A DNA stretch of 8,898 nt from DATHVR01 sp035461175 (GCA_035461175.1 DATHVR010000083.1:1-8898); one strand, 5' to 3'. Shown: positions 1 through 6,876, numbered from the stretch's first letter. The notes: generated by a model from the sequence alone, not told the origin. Made by a program: numbers and translations.

Positions 1-49
1 TCACTGCCGTCGGCGGCGGCTGAGCCCGTTTTCTGCCGCGAAGAACGCC

Positions 50-865
50 TCAGGGCATCACCAGGCGCTCGTAGCGGTCGATCATGGTGGCGACGACCTG
101 TTCGCCGGGGGTGTCCCAGACCTCCTGGTTGAAGATCTCGACCTCGATCGGGCCGGTGTAGCCGGCGGCGGTGACGGCCTCGGTGAAGGGGCGGAAGTCG
201 ATGACCCCGTCGCCCATCATCCCCCGGCCGAGCAGCACGTCGGGGAGCGGATCCAGCCAGTCGCACACCTGGTAGGAGAAGATGCGCTCTCCGGCCCGGG
301 CGATCTGGTCCCAGACGCCGGGGTCCCACCACAGGTGGAAGGTGTCGACGACCACGCCGACATTGTCCTCGCCGATCAGTTCGGCCATGTCGAGGGCCTG
401 CTCGAGGCTTACGATCACCGAGCGGTCGGCGCAGAACATGGGGTGGAGTGGTTCGATGGCCAGTCGGACCCCGCGCTCGGCGGCATAGGGGGCCACGGCG
501 GCAATCCCTTCTTCGACCTGGCGGCGGGAGCGGTCGAGGTCGCCGCCGGCGATCCCCCCGCACACCAGCACGACCGTGTCGGTCCCCAGCGCCACCGCCT
601 CGTCGACAACCACCCGGTTCTCGCTGACCGCCTCTTCCCATCCGGCCCGAGTTTCGGATGGAAAGAAGCCGCCCCGGCACAACGAAGAGACTTCCAGCCC
701 GGCCTCCCCGACGATCGCCGCCGTCTCCTCGAGTCCGGTGGCCGCCACGGGCTCCCGCCACAAGCCGATCCATTCCAGGCCGGCCTCGATGCAGCCCTGC
801 ACCGCCTGTGGCGTGGTCCAGTACTCGGTGGTCTTCTGGTTGAGGCTGAGGCGTGAGTCGGGCAT
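50..865 (-). CDS. Sugar phosphate isomerase/epimerase family TIM-barrel protein
   Basis: This 271-residue protein looks like a xylose-isomerase-like TIM barrel (AP_endonuc_2 fold), a family of metal-dependent keto-sugar isomerases, epimerases, dehydratases and beta-eliminases. Candidate metal ligands are E138 (in AIEPLH), D174 with H177 (VVDTFH) and E243 (EVEIF). At the third ligand position, where many members have His, this protein has Q199 in YQVCDW, a variant I believe also occurs in other members. The segment GRGMMGDGVIDF (213-224) resembles the GDG.ID motif that closes the barrel in this family. The ATG at 863-865 is preceded by AAGGAAG (870-876, minus strand) 4 bases away. It is the last gene of the operon, 11 bases after the transporter gene. 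I infer it acts on the keto product of the Gfo/Idh/MocA enzyme in the cytoplasm. Family call is firm; reaction and substrate are unknown. Confidence 0.88.
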   Translation of the reverse strand: MPDSRLSLNQKTTEYWTTPQAVQGCIEAGLEWIGLWREPVAATGLEETAAIVGEAGLEVSSLCRGGFFPSETRAGWEEAVSENRVVVDEAVALGTDTVVLVCGGIAGGDLDRSRRQVEEGIAAVAPYAAERGVRLAIEPLHPMFCADRSVIVSLEQALDMAELIGEDNVGVVVDTFHLWWDPGVWDQIARAGERIFSYQVCDWLDPLPDVLLGRGMMGDGVIDFRPFTEAVTAAGYTGPIEVEIFNQEVWDTPGEQVVATMIDRYERLVMP

Positions 866-876
866 TGGGCTTCCTT

Positions 877-1608
877 TCAGGCGAGGACGTCGTAGAACAG
901 CTTGAGGCTGGAGAGGCCGAGCACCGCCAGTACCAGGCGGTGGAAGACGACCGGGGATACCGGGGGAATGAATCGGGTGCCGAGGGCGATGATGAAGGTT
1001 CCCGCGGCAGCCGCCACCACGCTGGCCAGGATCAGATCCTGGGTGTAAACCCCGGCCACGGCGAAGCCGATCGCCTGGGCGATGGCGAACACCTGGAAGA
1101 GGATCGAGACCGTGAACACGAAGGCACGGGGACTGATCCCGAGCGAGTGGATGTAGGAGGCGAGGATCACCGAGGAGAGTCCGGTGGCGCCCTGGAGGGC
1201 ACCACCGGCCAACCCGACGGGGATAGCCGACTTACGCGCCGTTTCCGCCGACAGGGCAAGGTCGGGTTTGGCGAGGGCCATCGCGATGTAGCCCACCACC
1301 GTTAGGCCCAGGACCAGGCCGACGATCGTGGGGTCGAGGGCGGTCAGGAAGTAGACCCCGAAGGGGGTGCCCACGATCCCGGCCAGGGTCAGCTTGCCCA
1401 GATGCTTGGTCTGGCCGACCGCGTCCCGGTACTGCCACGCCAGGTAGGCGTTGGTGACGATGGTCGACAGGGTCATGATGATCACCGCGTCGCGGGGACC
1501 CACCATGATCGCCAGCACGGGGATGGCGATCGGGGGGAGGCCGATGCCGGTGACCGACTTGACCAGAGCGCCGACCGTCACCGCGACGGCGACCGCCAGG
1601 AACTCCAT
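877..1608 (-). CDS. TauE/SafE family membrane transporter
   Basis: This 243-residue, very hydrophobic protein has about seven or eight predicted membrane segments and the internal duplication typical of TauE/SafE: GALVKSVTGIGLPP near residues 13-26 is echoed by GGALQGATGLSS near 135-146. Family members carry sulfite, sulfonates or other small organic anions across the inner membrane, mostly as exporters. Its length is close to usual. The ATG at 1606-1608 directly abuts the TGA of the preceding gene (1609-1611), and the Shine-Dalgarno match is weak, so translation is probably coupled. Lying between catabolic enzyme genes, it may move a carboxylate or sulfonate made or used by the pathway. Direction and substrate are not visible in the sequence. 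No separate sugar permease gene is present in the window. Confidence 0.9.
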   Translation of the reverse strand: MEFLAVAVAVTVGALVKSVTGIGLPPIAIPVLAIMVGPRDAVIIMTLSTIVTNAYLAWQYRDAVGQTKHLGKLTLAGIVGTPFGVYFLTALDPTIVGLVLGLTVVGYIAMALAKPDLALSAETARKSAIPVGLAGGALQGATGLSSVILASYIHSLGISPRAFVFTVSILFQVFAIAQAIGFAVAGVYTQDLILASVVAAAAGTFIIALGTRFIPPVSPVVFHRLVLAVLGLSSLKLFYDVLA

Positions 1609-2760
1609 TCAGTGGATTCCGGCAGCGGCCAGGACGGGTTGCAGGCGGCGGGCCACCTCGGAGGGGTCGGGGAGGAGACCGGCGGCGTCGGCCAATCGCA
1701 CCAGCTCGGCCAGGTGGACGATCGACCGGGCTCCTTCCTGGCCCCCCACCATGCGGAAATGGTCCTGGTGTCCGTTCAGGTAGGCGAGGAACACGAGGCC
1801 GGTCTTGTAGTGGAAGGTGGGCGCCTCGAAGATGTGACGGGACAGGGGAACGGTGGGGGCGAGAATGCGCCGGAACTCGTCGGTGTCGCCGCGGTCGAGA
1901 GCGTGGAAAGCGGTGGCCGCCACCGGAGCGATACCGTCGAAAATCCCCAGCAGGGCGTCGCTGTGGCCGGCCGCGTCGCCGGCGATCAGGTCGGGAAAGT
2001 TGAAGTCGTCGCCCGTGTAGCAGCGCACCCCCTCCGGCAGACGGCGACGGAATTCGACCTCGAGGTCGGCATCTAGCATCGAAATCTTGACGCCGTCCAC
2101 CCGTTCCGGGTTGTCGGCCACGATGGACATCAGCGACTCCATGGCCGCGGTCGGATCGGTCGAACCCCAGTATCCCTCCAGGGCGGGATCGAACATCGGT
2201 CCCAGCCAGTGGAGGATCACCGGGTGCCCGGCCTGGCCCAGCACCCGCGAGTAGACCGCGGCGTAGTCCTCGGGGCCGCGGGCGGCGGCGGCCAGCGCCC
2301 GGCTGGCCATCATCACCGCCGATCCGCCCCGGCTCTCGACGAACTCGAGCTGGTCGAGGTAGGAGGTGCCGATCGTGTCGAGGGTGTGGTCCGGCCCGGA
2401 GAGCTCGTCGGTGTTGATCCCGCACACCACCTCACCGTTCTCGGCGGCCGCCTCCGCGATCGAACGGTCGATCAGGGTCCGGACCGCCTCCAGGTCGAGG
2501 CCCATCCCGCGCTGGGCGGTGTCCATCGCCTCGGCCACGCCGAAGCCGAGCGACCACAGGTGGCGGCGGAATCCGAGGGTGGACTCCCAATCGATCGCCG
2601 ACGTCCCGACCGGATCGCCCAGGGGGTCGGCCACGACGTGGGCGGCGGCGTAGGCGCGGCGGGTCCGGGGTCGACCCGCTTCGATCTCGAGGCGGGGGTA
2701 GCGACCCAGCTGATAGCGGTCGATCGCTCCGGAGCGGGTGGGGAGGGGGACGGCGGTCAT
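1609..2760 (-). CDS. DUF993 dihydrodipicolinate synthase-like aldolase/lyase
   Basis: This 383-residue protein belongs by its look to DUF993, a branch of the dihydrodipicolinate synthase/N-acetylneuraminate lyase superfamily, whose members form a Schiff base with a 2-oxo acid. The likely Schiff-base lysine is K225 in VDGVKISMLD, followed by the barrel motif CYTGDDFNFPDLIAG (247-261). The usual YN.P tyrosine segment is replaced by ILHWLGPMFDP (182-192), so chemistry may differ from lysine-pathway DapA. At about 380 residues it is longer than DapA (about 290), as expected for DUF993. The ATG at 2758-2760 overlaps the upstream stop as ATGA and has GAGGTG (2766-2771, minus strand) 5 bases away. 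The frame stays open upstream to 3036, but that part lies inside the oxidoreductase gene and is not credible. I infer an aldol or retro-aldol step in sugar breakdown. Confidence 0.85.
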   Translation of the reverse strand: MTAVPLPTRSGAIDRYQLGRYPRLEIEAGRPRTRRAYAAAHVVADPLGDPVGTSAIDWESTLGFRRHLWSLGFGVAEAMDTAQRGMGLDLEAVRTLIDRSIAEAAAENGEVVCGINTDELSGPDHTLDTIGTSYLDQLEFVESRGGSAVMMASRALAAAARGPEDYAAVYSRVLGQAGHPVILHWLGPMFDPALEGYWGSTDPTAAMESLMSIVADNPERVDGVKISMLDADLEVEFRRRLPEGVRCYTGDDFNFPDLIAGDAAGHSDALLGIFDGIAPVAATAFHALDRGDTDEFRRILAPTVPLSRHIFEAPTFHYKTGLVFLAYLNGHQDHFRMVGGQEGARSIVHLAELVRLADAAGLLPDPSEVARRLQPVLAAAGIH

Positions 2761-3905
2761 CCGGTCACCTCGGCGAGATCGACCCAGCGCCGCTCCTGCC
2801 ACGAGCGCATGGCGGCATCGACCAGTTCCAGGCCGCGCACCCCCGCCGAGAAGTCCCAGGGGAACTCCTCGCCGAGGCTGACATGACGCAGAAACGCCTC
2901 CCACTGCAGCTTGAAACCGTTGTCCATGTCGGCCACCTGCGGCACCTCCAGCCAGCCGGCACGGAAGTCGATCGGATTGGGGACATCGGGGTTCCAGACC
3001 GGTCGGGGGGTGGCGGAACGGTGCTGCTGGCGGCATGAGCGCAGATCTGCCACCGCCGACCCCTCGACACCGTCGACCTGGAACACAACCAGGTCATCGC
3101 GATAGACCCGGGTGGCCCACGATGAGTTGATCTGGATGACCGCCCCGTTGTCCAGCTGCATCATGGCGTAGGCGGCGTCGTCTGCCGTGGCGGCATAGGC
3201 CCGACCGTCCTCATACCGGGTTGGGATGTGGGTGGCTCCGAGGACGCTCACCGACTCGATCTTTCCGAACAGGCCCTCGATCACATACTGCCAGTGGGGG
3301 AACATGTCGAGGATGATCGAGCCGCCCTCCTCGGCCTTGTAGTTCCAGGCGGGCCGCTGAGCGGGCTCAACGTCGCCCTCGAAGACCCAGTATCCGAACT
3401 CGCCTCGAACCGAGAGGAGGCGTCCGAAGAAGTCGCTGTCGAGGAGGCGGCGCAGGGTGATGAGCCCGGGAAGAAAGAGCTTGTCCTGGACGATGCCATG
3501 CCGGATGCCGGCCTCCACCGCCTTCCGGTACAGGGCCCGGGCGGTTCCCGCGTCCTCGGCCAGCGGCTTCTCGCAGTAGATCGCCTTGCCGGCGTCGATC
3601 GCCTTCTCCACCGCCCCGGCGCGCAGGCCGGTCAGCTGGGAGTCGAAGTAGATCTCGACCTCGGGGTCGGCGAGCACCGCGTCGAGGTCGGTGGTCCAGC
3701 GTTCCACCCCGTAGCGGTGGCCGAGTCGGGCCAGCTTGTCCTCGTTGCGGCCGATCAGGATCGGGACGGGGATCAACCGGTCGCCGTCGGGGAGGGGGAT
3801 CCCGCCCTGATCGCGGATCGCCACGATCGAGCGCTCCAGGTGCTGGTTCTGGCCCATGCGGCCGGTGACGCCATTCATGGCGATGTGGATTGTCTTCTCG
3901 GCCAC
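2757..3905 (-). CDS. Gfo/Idh/MocA family NAD(P)-dependent oxidoreductase
   Basis: This 382-residue protein has an N-terminal Rossmann domain beginning IHIAMNGVTGRMGQN (6-20) and the family hallmark EKPL (112-115), where K113 is the expected catalytic lysine. A C-terminal alpha/beta domain includes GGSIILDMFPHW (194-205), giving the expected D200 and H204 pair. Members oxidise a hydroxyl of sugars, inositols or glycosides, often at C2 or C3, using NAD(P). The length is typical. The start is a GTG at 3903-3905 with a strong GGAGGT (3910-3915, minus strand) 4 bases upstream; no ATG lies close enough to compete. It is the first gene of the operon, divergent from the LacI regulator, with tandem operator-like sites in the shared spacer. 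I infer it starts the pathway by making a keto-sugar. The GRMG string recalls DapB, but EKP and overall layout favour Gfo/Idh/MocA. Confidence 0.9.
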   Translation of the reverse strand: MAEKTIHIAMNGVTGRMGQNQHLERSIVAIRDQGGIPLPDGDRLIPVPILIGRNEDKLARLGHRYGVERWTTDLDAVLADPEVEIYFDSQLTGLRAGAVEKAIDAGKAIYCEKPLAEDAGTARALYRKAVEAGIRHGIVQDKLFLPGLITLRRLLDSDFFGRLLSVRGEFGYWVFEGDVEPAQRPAWNYKAEEGGSIILDMFPHWQYVIEGLFGKIESVSVLGATHIPTRYEDGRAYAATADDAAYAMMQLDNGAVIQINSSWATRVYRDDLVVFQVDGVEGSAVADLRSCRQQHRSATPRPVWNPDVPNPIDFRAGWLEVPQVADMDNGFKLQWEAFLRHVSLGEEFPWDFSAGVRGLELVDAAMRSWQERRWVDLAEVTG

Positions 3906-3909
3906 GCCG

Positions 3910-3915
3910 ACCTCC
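3910..3915 (-). promoter_or_regulatory. Ribosome binding site of the oxidoreductase gene
   Basis: The minus strand reads GGAGGT, nearly perfect against the 16S tail, ending 4 bases before the GTG at 3905. It decides in favour of this GTG start, since no nearby ATG exists in frame. Confidence 0.75.
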
Positions 3916-3931
3916 GTCTACGGGATGTCCT

Positions 3932-3943
3932 GCAACCGGTTTC
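3932..3943. promoter_or_regulatory. LacI-type operator unit 1
   Basis: GCAACCGGTTTC is palindromic except at positions 2 and 11, with the central CG typical of LacI-family operators and a perfect AACCGGTT core. It sits in the spacer between the divergent oxidoreductase and LacI genes and directly abuts a second similar unit. The likely ligand is the LacI protein starting at 3994. Confidence 0.65.
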
Positions 3944-3955
3944 GAAATCGGTTTC
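3944..3955. promoter_or_regulatory. LacI-type operator unit 2
   Basis: GAAATCGGTTTC matches the LacI/CcpA-style form GAAANCGNTTTC, with perfect outer arms around a central CG. It is the direct neighbour of unit 1 (centres 12 bases apart, 10 of 12 bases identical) and matches the site at 6913-6924 at 11 of 12 positions. Confidence 0.75.
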
Positions 3956-3980
3956 AGAGAGCGAGAAGAGAGCCTAAGAT

Positions 3981-3986
3981 GGGGGA
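3981..3986 (+). promoter_or_regulatory. Probable ribosome binding site of the first LacI gene
   Basis: GGGGGA lies 7 bases before the ATG at 3994 and can pair with the anti-Shine-Dalgarno using one G-U pair. It favours 3994 over the in-frame ATG at 3979, which has only a weak AGAGAG upstream. TAAGAT at 3975-3980 could be a -10 box, which would exclude 3979 altogether. Confidence 0.45.
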
Positions 3987-3993
3987 CCTACCA

Positions 3994-5013
3994 ATGCAAA
4001 CGAGCCGATCCACCCTCGCCGATGTCGCCCAGCGGGCAGGGGTCTCCAAGGCCACCGCCTCGCGCGTCCTGGGCGGGTCGCGGGACCGGGTCAGTCCCGG
4101 GCTTACCGAACGGGTGATGCAGGCGGCGGCCGAGCTGAAATACGTTCCCAATCCCCATGCCCAGGCTCTGGCCCGAGCTGCGTCACCTTCGGTGGCCCTG
4201 ATCGTCCATGACATCGACGACCCCTACTTTTCCGAGATCGCCCGGGGAGCGCTGGGTGCCGCCGCCCGCCACGAGCGGCTGGTGATGATCGGTACCACCT
4301 TCCGTGACCCCGATCGGGAGGTGGCCTACGTGCGGGAGATGCGGGCCCAGCAGATCCACGCCATCCTCCTGGCGGGTAGCTCGAGGCGTGGTTTCGCTCT
4401 AGGCGGGGGCGTGGTAGCCGAGCTGGCCGCCTTTCGCCAGGACGGGGGACGGGTGGCGCTGATGATGGCGGGCCATGGTTATCCGGCCGTAGTGCCCGAC
4501 AATCTGGCGGGGGGCAGGATGGCGGCCGACCACCTCGTGGGCCTGGGGCACGCCCGGATCGGTGTCATCGCCGGTCCCCAGGAGATCACCTCGGTGTCCG
4601 ACCGCCTGGCCGGATTCGAACAGGCGCTGGCCCAGGCCGGTGTCCCCGCCCCCGTCGTGGTCTGCAGCGATTTCACCCGGGACGGTGGCGAGAAGGCGGC
4701 CGCCTGCATCCTCGCCGAGCATGCCGATATCACCGCCATTCTCGCCCTCAACGATCTGATGGCGGTCGGTGCCATCCGTCACCTGGTCGGGACGGGTCGG
4801 ATGGTCCCCGACGACGTCTCGGTGATGGGCTACGACGACGTCCCCATCGCCGCCGACCTGACACCCTCTCTCACCACGATCCGGGTACCGATGGCCGAGA
4901 TGGGGGCGGCGGCGATGGACCTGGCCCTGACCACCGACCCCGACGGCGAACCCGACACGATCGTCCTGGACACGTCCCTCGTGGTCCGCGAGTCGACGGG
5001 AGTGGCGGCATGA
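3994..5013 (+). CDS. LacI family transcriptional regulator (Region A)
   Basis: With the ATG at 3994 this is a 339-residue, full-length LacI/GalR repressor. The helix-turn-helix is at about 7-28 (TLADVAQRAGVSKATASRVL), the hinge helix at about 52-61 (PNPHAQALAR), and a periplasmic-binding-protein-like sensor domain follows, with VALIVHDIDDPYFSEI (67-82), NLAGGRMAADHLVGLGH (170-186) and VMGYDDVPIA (277-286). Such proteins bind a sugar or related effector and release the operator. The gene is divergent from the oxidoreductase operon with two operator-like units between them, so it most likely represses that operon and itself. The ATG at 3979 (344 residues) is the alternative start. It ends 4 bases before the stop of the convergent hydratase gene. 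The effector is unknown. Confidence 0.92.
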   Translation: MQTSRSTLADVAQRAGVSKATASRVLGGSRDRVSPGLTERVMQAAAELKYVPNPHAQALARAASPSVALIVHDIDDPYFSEIARGALGAAARHERLVMIGTTFRDPDREVAYVREMRAQQIHAILLAGSSRRGFALGGGVVAELAAFRQDGGRVALMMAGHGYPAVVPDNLAGGRMAADHLVGLGHARIGVIAGPQEITSVSDRLAGFEQALAQAGVPAPVVVCSDFTRDGGEKAAACILAEHADITAILALNDLMAVGAIRHLVGTGRMVPDDVSVMGYDDVPIAADLTPSLTTIRVPMAEMGAAAMDLALTTDPDGEPDTIVLDTSLVVRESTGVAA

Positions 5014-5017
5014 GGAG

Positions 5018-5761
5018 TCAGTGGTCGAACTCGATGGATATGGTGGCCAGGCCGGAGATGGAGCCGGTGTGCCTTTTCCCGGGCCGGACGGGGAACTGGC
5101 CGGTCAGAGAGCCGGTGATGACCGCATCTCCCGGCGCCAGCCGCCGGCGTCGGGCGAACAGATGGCCCTGCAGCCAGTCCAGCGATTCGAGAGGCGGGGC
5201 CACCGTCTGGTGGGACACGCCCATGGCTACCTGGTCGCCGTCCACGCCCAGCGTGCCCTCCAACCGCCCCAGATCGGCAACCTCCCCGAGGGGACGGGTG
5301 GACCCGAGCACCACGTGGTGCATGGTGGCGAGGTCGGCGATGCCGTCGCAGACCTCCCGCGATGAGGTGCGGAAGCCGAGAATCTCGAAAGCAGCCCCCA
5401 CCTCCAGATCGCTCAAGGCGAGTCGCTCGGGGTCGGCATCGGGACGAATGTGGAGGGCGATCTCGACCTCGATCAGCATGCCCGGCCGGATCTTCACCCG
5501 GGATCCGGGCGCCACCAGCATCTCCCGGTGGATCGGTCCCACGATGGGGTCGTCGGCCAGGCCGGGCGCGGTCATCCCCAGTTTCCATCCCACCCTCGGT
5601 CCCAACCGGGGCGAGAGGAGTTCGACCAGACGATCCTGGATGGCGTACGCCTCGACCCGGTCGGGGACACGGGCGCTAAAAGGGGACTCGGTGAGCGAGT
5701 CGGTGGACCAGGCGTGGGCGAGAGCGGCAGCGGATGTATCGATGGAGGAGGGCGCGGACAT
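5018..5761 (-). CDS. 2-keto-4-pentenoate hydratase (MhpD-like) family protein
   Basis: This 247-residue protein resembles 2-keto-4-pentenoate hydratases and the related decarboxylases of the fumarylacetoacetate hydrolase superfamily, which add water to 2-hydroxydienoates such as those from meta-cleavage of aromatics. Expected active-site features are present: GWKLGMT with K60, the metal pair E98 and E100 in IEVEIA, E126 in AFEILGF, and TGSLTG (216-221). The common DN after the third ligand reads DL here (D143, L144), and VDSR-type sequence is GFR. Length is slightly below the usual 260. There is no Shine-Dalgarno before the ATG at 5759-5761, but a TATGCT box ends 8 bases upstream, suggesting an almost leaderless mRNA. 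It is a lone minus-strand gene, divergent from the second LacI gene. No ring-cleavage dioxygenase is nearby, so the substrate may be sugar-derived instead. Confidence 0.85.
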   Translation of the reverse strand: MSAPSSIDTSAAALAHAWSTDSLTESPFSARVPDRVEAYAIQDRLVELLSPRLGPRVGWKLGMTAPGLADDPIVGPIHREMLVAPGSRVKIRPGMLIEVEIALHIRPDADPERLALSDLEVGAAFEILGFRTSSREVCDGIADLATMHHVVLGSTRPLGEVADLGRLEGTLGVDGDQVAMGVSHQTVAPPLESLDWLQGHLFARRRRLAPGDAVITGSLTGQFPVRPGKRHTGSISGLATISIEFDH

Positions 5762-5769
5762 GGCCGGGC

Positions 5770-5775
5770 AGCATA
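5770..5775 (-). promoter_or_regulatory. Probable -10 box for a near-leaderless hydratase transcript
   Basis: The minus strand reads TATGCT (TANNNT), ending 8 bases before the ATG at 5761, with no Shine-Dalgarno between. That spacing would start the mRNA about 2 bases ahead of the ATG. No clear -35 box is visible. Confidence 0.45.
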
Positions 5776-5787
5776 AGGGCGATGAAT

Positions 5788-5793
5788 TAGGGT
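5788..5793 (+). promoter_or_regulatory. Probable -10 box for a leaderless second LacI transcript
   Basis: TAGGGT (TANNNT) ends 7 bases before the GTG at 5801, the classic spacing of leaderless genes in high-GC Gram-positive bacteria. The overlapping AGGGTGG (5789-5795) could instead act as a ribosome binding site for the same GTG. Either reading favours 5801 over the in-frame GTG at 5792. Confidence 0.45.
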
Positions 5794-5800
5794 GGCGCCG

Positions 5801-6871
5801 GTGACCGACGTAACGGGCACTTCACATTCGGTGGCAGGGGCCGCCAACCGTGTCGCCTCCCTGCGCGACGTGGCCCGGGCGGCCGGGGTCTCGGTTTCCA
5901 CCGCCTCCCGGGTGTTGTCGGGCTCTTCCCATCCGGTCAGCCAGGGCACGCGCGCCTCGGTGATGGCGGCCGCCGACGAGTTGGGCTTCCAGCCGAACCG
6001 GCTGGCCCGGGCCCTGGCCACGGCCCGCACGCAGTCGGTGGGGGCGGTTGTCCATGATGTGTCCGATCCCTACTACGCCGAACTGGTGCGGGGGCTGGAG
6101 GACGTGATCGGCGCCCACGACCACACCCTCCTGGTCTCGAGTTCCGACCGGGATCTCGACAAGGAGCTGTCGCTGCTCGGCACCTTCGTGGCGAATCAGG
6201 TCGACGCCATCATCCTGGCCGCTTCCGGTCTGGTCGGCGCCGACTACCTCGAGCGGGTGTCGGTGGTGCTGGATCGGTTCGTCGACCTGGGCGGGGTGGT
6301 GGTGGTCACGGCCGAGCACCCCTACCCGGCCCCGCGGGTCGGGTTCCAGAACGCCGAGGCGATGCGTCAGATAATCCGCCACCTGCTCGACCTGGGGCAT
6401 ACCCGCATTGGCTTCCTGGAGGGACCACCGAACCTGGTCGTGAGCGGGGTACGCCTGAGTGGCTATCGGGCGGCCCTGGAGGAGGTGGGGCTGAGCTTCG
6501 ATCCCGACCTGGTCGAATGCGGCTGGGTCTCGATGGAGGGCGGCGCCGCCGCCACCTCCGCCCTGATGGAGCGGGCCCGTCCCACCGCCATCGCGGCGGG
6601 CAACGACCTGATGGCGTTCGGGGCCCTGCGCCGCCTGCGCGAGGAGGGGGTGTCGGTCCCCGAGAAGATGTCGGTGGTGGGATTCGACGACATCGAGTTC
6701 GCCGGATACGCCACGGTCCCGCTCACCACGGTCCGGGTCCCGCTGGCCGAGTTGGGCCGCATGGGGGGTCAACTGGCGATGGATCTGCTCGGGGGCATGA
6801 CACCGCCCGAGACGGCCGCCCTGTCCCCGGAGTTGGTGATCCGCGACTCGACCGCCGCGGCGGCGGAATGA
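5801..6871 (+). CDS. LacI family transcriptional regulator (Region B)
   Basis: From the GTG at 5801 this is a 356-residue LacI/GalR repressor. A roughly 18-residue N-terminal extension precedes the helix-turn-helix (SLRDVARAAGVSVSTASRVL, 20-39) and the hinge (PNRLARALA, 65-73). The sensor domain shows AVVHDVSDPYYAELVRGLE (82-100), HLLDLGHTRIGFLEG (194-208), AAGNDLMAFGALRRL (265-279) and VVGFDDIEFA (292-301). Its recognition helix reads VSVSTASR against VSKATASR in the first LacI protein, so the two may differ in preferred operator bases. It is divergent from the hydratase gene and lies 84 bases before the luciferase-like gene, whose promoter carries a matching operator; that pair is its likely target. 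GTG 5792 is the alternative start and would add three residues. Effector unknown. Confidence 0.92.
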   Translation: MTDVTGTSHSVAGAANRVASLRDVARAAGVSVSTASRVLSGSSHPVSQGTRASVMAAADELGFQPNRLARALATARTQSVGAVVHDVSDPYYAELVRGLEDVIGAHDHTLLVSSSDRDLDKELSLLGTFVANQVDAIILAASGLVGADYLERVSVVLDRFVDLGGVVVVTAEHPYPAPRVGFQNAEAMRQIIRHLLDLGHTRIGFLEGPPNLVVSGVRLSGYRAALEEVGLSFDPDLVECGWVSMEGGAAATSALMERARPTAIAAGNDLMAFGALRRLREEGVSVPEKMSVVGFDDIEFAGYATVPLTTVRVPLAELGRMGGQLAMDLLGGMTPPETAALSPELVIRDSTAAAAE

Positions 6872-6876
6872 TCCGT

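Noticed and set aside
1..49. A possible terminator after the isomerase-like gene.
   Set aside because: Only short, imperfect GC-rich stems can be drawn and there is no T-run. I see nothing else in these bases.
1232..2425. A 397-codon minus-strand open frame overlapping the TauE/SafE and DUF993 genes.
   Set aside because: It is out of frame with two recognisable families and its product is an arginine-, proline- and glycine-rich string without domain character.
2761..3036. Upstream extension of the DUF993 reading frame to a start at 3036.
   Set aside because: The 92 extra codons lie wholly within the oxidoreductase gene in another frame and look non-protein-like. The ATG at 2760 has a GAGGTG ribosome site, an ATGA overlap and family-typical length.
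1609..3905. A dapA-dapB lysine biosynthesis pair, suggested by a DHDPS-like protein beside a GRMG-containing reductase.
   Set aside because: The reductase has EKP and the GG...D...H motif of Gfo/Idh/MocA and is too long for DapB, while the lyase is DUF993-like. LacI control and the isomerase neighbour also argue against it.
5014..5017. A bidirectional terminator between the convergent LacI and hydratase genes.
   Set aside because: The stops are 4 bases apart, leaving no room for one, and I see no convincing hairpin with a T-run in the gene ends.
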